Of a stretch of 23,865 nt of DNA, positions 22,565 through 23,865 are shown in pieces (the stretch's first letter is position 1; each line of letters opens with the position of its first letter). The DNA lies in contig SHWR01000011.1 of assembly GCA_009693745.1 (NCBI GenBank), positions 1 to 23,865 on the forward strand, written 5' to 3'. The position numbers and the translations under genes were made by a program. Under the pieces are notes generated by a model. The model had not been told where the DNA came from. It saw nothing but the letters and a program-made list of their open reading frames with translations, and searched no databases. Source of the DNA: Candidatus Fonsibacter sp. (lineage in GTDB: Bacteria; Pseudomonadota; Alphaproteobacteria; Pelagibacterales; Pelagibacteraceae).

Positions 22565-23865
22565 TGAGCGATAAAAATTTCAATTATTATATTTCTGGCG
22601 AAACAGGCAAGTGGGAAGTCGTAATTGGACTTGAGGTTCATGCGCAAGTAAGCTCGAATGCTAAATTATTTTCATCTTCCTCAACTAAATTTGGAGCAGA
22701 GCCAAACTCACAAGTAAGCTTGATTGATGCAGCAATGCCAGGAATGTTACCTGTGATTAATAGTTTTTGCATTGAACAGGCAGTTAAAACGGGACTTGGA
22801 TTAAAGGCTAAAATTAATTTACTCTCTTTTTTTGATAGAAAAAATTATTTTTATGCAGACTTACCACAAGGGTATCAAATCTCTCAATTCAAAAATCCAA
22901 TTGTTGGTGAGGGAGTAGTAATACTTGATATGCCATATGGAACTAAAAAAATTGGAATTGAAAGACTTCATCTCGAACAAGATGCTGGAAAAAGTTTACA
23001 TGACCAACATCCAACAAAAACATTTATCGATCTAAATAGGTCAGGTGTTGCGTTGATGGAAATTGTAAGCAAACCAGACCTAAGATCACCAGAAGAAGTT
23101 GCTGAATATATAAAAAAATTAAGATCTATAATGCGTTATTTAGGTACTTGTGATGGAAATATGGAAGAAGGATCTTTAAGAGCAGATGTCAATGTATCCG
23201 TAAGAAAAGTAGGCAGCAAGGATTTTGGAACACGTTGTGAAATTAAAAATGTTAATTCAATAAAGTTTATGCAACAAGCCATTCAATATGAAGCAAAAAG
23301 ACAAGTAGAATTATTAGAAGAAGGAAAAAAAATTGATCAAGAAACAAGATTGTTTGATACTAAAAAAAATGAAACACGTCAGATGCGTAGCAAAGAAGAT
23401 GCTCATGACTATAGATATTTTCCAGATCCAGATCTTCCACCATTAAAGTTTGATCAGTCCTTTGTAGATAGGATTAAGCAAAAATTACCGGAACTGCCGG
23501 ATGATAAAAAAGAACGTTTAATAAAAGATTATAAACTTTCAAACTATGAGGCTGGAGTTCTAATATCAGATAAAGACACCTCAAATTATTTTGAAGATAT
23601 TGCAAAAAATTCTGATGTAAAACTTGCAATTAATTGGGTGATTGGTGATTTATTTGCTGCTTTAAATAAAATTGGAAAATCTATAAAAGAATCTCCAATT
23701 TCATCTAAAAACTTAGCTAAATTAATAGATTTAATAAAAAATAATACGATTTCAGGAAGAATTGCAAAAGAAGTTTTTGAATTAATGATTAATGACAATA
23801 GAGATCCAAAAGTTATTGTTGAAGAAAAGGGACTTATTCAAGAGAGTAATGTTGATGAATTAGAG
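22564..23865 (+). CDS. gatB: Asp-tRNA(Asn)/Glu-tRNA(Gln) amidotransferase subunit B, 3' end cut by window
   Basis: GatB binds misacylated Glu-tRNA(Gln) or Asp-tRNA(Asn), activates the side chain with ATP and amidates it with ammonia from GatA. The frame is open from GTG at 22564 to the last base, 434 codons; full proteins have about 480-500, so the C-terminal tRNA-binding (YqeY-like) tail is incomplete. Motifs seen include WEVVIGLEVHAQVSS, FYADLPQGYQISQF, RLHLEQDAGKSLHD, DLNRSGVALMEIVSKPD, CDGNMEEGSLRADVNVS, EIKNVNS and YRYFPDPDLPPL. The GTG start is chosen because it overlaps the gatA stop and begins a few residues before the conserved core; no better ATG lies between. Confidence 0.96.
   Translation, partial: MSDKNFNYYISGETGKWEVVIGLEVHAQVSSNAKLFSSSSTKFGAEPNSQVSLIDAAMPGMLPVINSFCIEQAVKTGLGLKAKINLLSFFDRKNYFYADLPQGYQISQFKNPIVGEGVVILDMPYGTKKIGIERLHLEQDAGKSLHDQHPTKTFIDLNRSGVALMEIVSKPDLRSPEEVAEYIKKLRSIMRYLGTCDGNMEEGSLRADVNVSVRKVGSKDFGTRCEIKNVNSIKFMQQAIQYEAKRQVELLEEGKKIDQETRLFDTKKNETRQMRSKEDAHDYRYFPDPDLPPLKFDQSFVDRIKQKLPELPDDKKERLIKDYKLSNYEAGVLISDKDTSNYFEDIAKNSDVKLAINWVIGDLFAALNKIGKSIKESPISSKNLAKLIDLIKNNTISGRIAKEVFELMINDNRDPKVIVEEKGLIQESNVDELE

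Noticed and set aside
1..23865. CRISPR arrays, insertion sequences, phage or toxin-antitoxin genes, tRNA or rRNA genes
   Set aside because: No spaced direct repeats, transposase or integrase motifs, terminal inverted repeats or cloverleaf-like sequences were found; essentially every base is in a housekeeping gene.

Overview
The window looks like core chromosome of a genome-streamlined, very A+T-rich alphaproteobacterium, most like the SAR11/Pelagibacter group. This rests on base composition, on genes packed end to end with 1-8 base overlaps, on lysine/isoleucine/asparagine-rich proteins, and on gene orders typical of Alphaproteobacteria (secY-adk-rpsM-rpsK-rpoA-rplQ without infA, rpmJ or rpsD; pyrB-pyrC'-plsY-topA; ruvX divergent from gatCAB). 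TGA is used as a stop, so the standard bacterial code applies. The assignment is inference from content and order; no database search was possible.

Layout: (1) 1-7840, plus strand: the 3' part of the spc operon (rpsH partial, rplF, rplR, rpsE, rplO, secY, adk), then the alpha operon (rpsM, rpsK, rpoA, rplQ) behind a good sigma70-type promoter, then crcB and an RluA-family pseudouridine synthase. (2) 7819-9269, minus strand: lipB and panC (lipoate and pantothenate cofactor synthesis). (3) 9294-14337, plus strand: galU and ugd (UDP-glucose, then UDP-glucuronate), then clpS-clpA (adaptor and unfoldase of ClpAP proteolysis) and a small uncharacterised gene. (4) 14334-20773, minus strand: in transcription order ruvX, pyrB, pyrC', plsY, topA and a RidA-family gene. 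(5) 20811-end, plus strand: gatC, gatA and a gatB cut by the window edge, together the tRNA-dependent amidotransferase.

How the genes work together: region 1 builds ribosomes, RNA polymerase alpha and the Sec translocon. galU and ugd form a two-step nucleotide-sugar route. pyrB and pyrC' probably form one aspartate transcarbamoylase complex in which the dihydroorotase-like subunit has lost its metal ligands. gatCAB makes Gln-tRNA and/or Asn-tRNA by transamidation.

There are no insertion sequences, phage genes, CRISPR arrays, tRNAs or rRNAs, and no non-coding stretch longer than about 90 bases. I did not find a convincing undescribed multi-gene system. The points most worth a second look are the dihydroorotase lacking catalytic residues, a 24-base divergent region between panC and galU with overlapping -10 boxes, a GC-rich palindrome inside an unusual N-terminal extension of ribosomal protein S11, the absence of rpmD and dprA from their usual places, and the uncharacterised gene after clpA.
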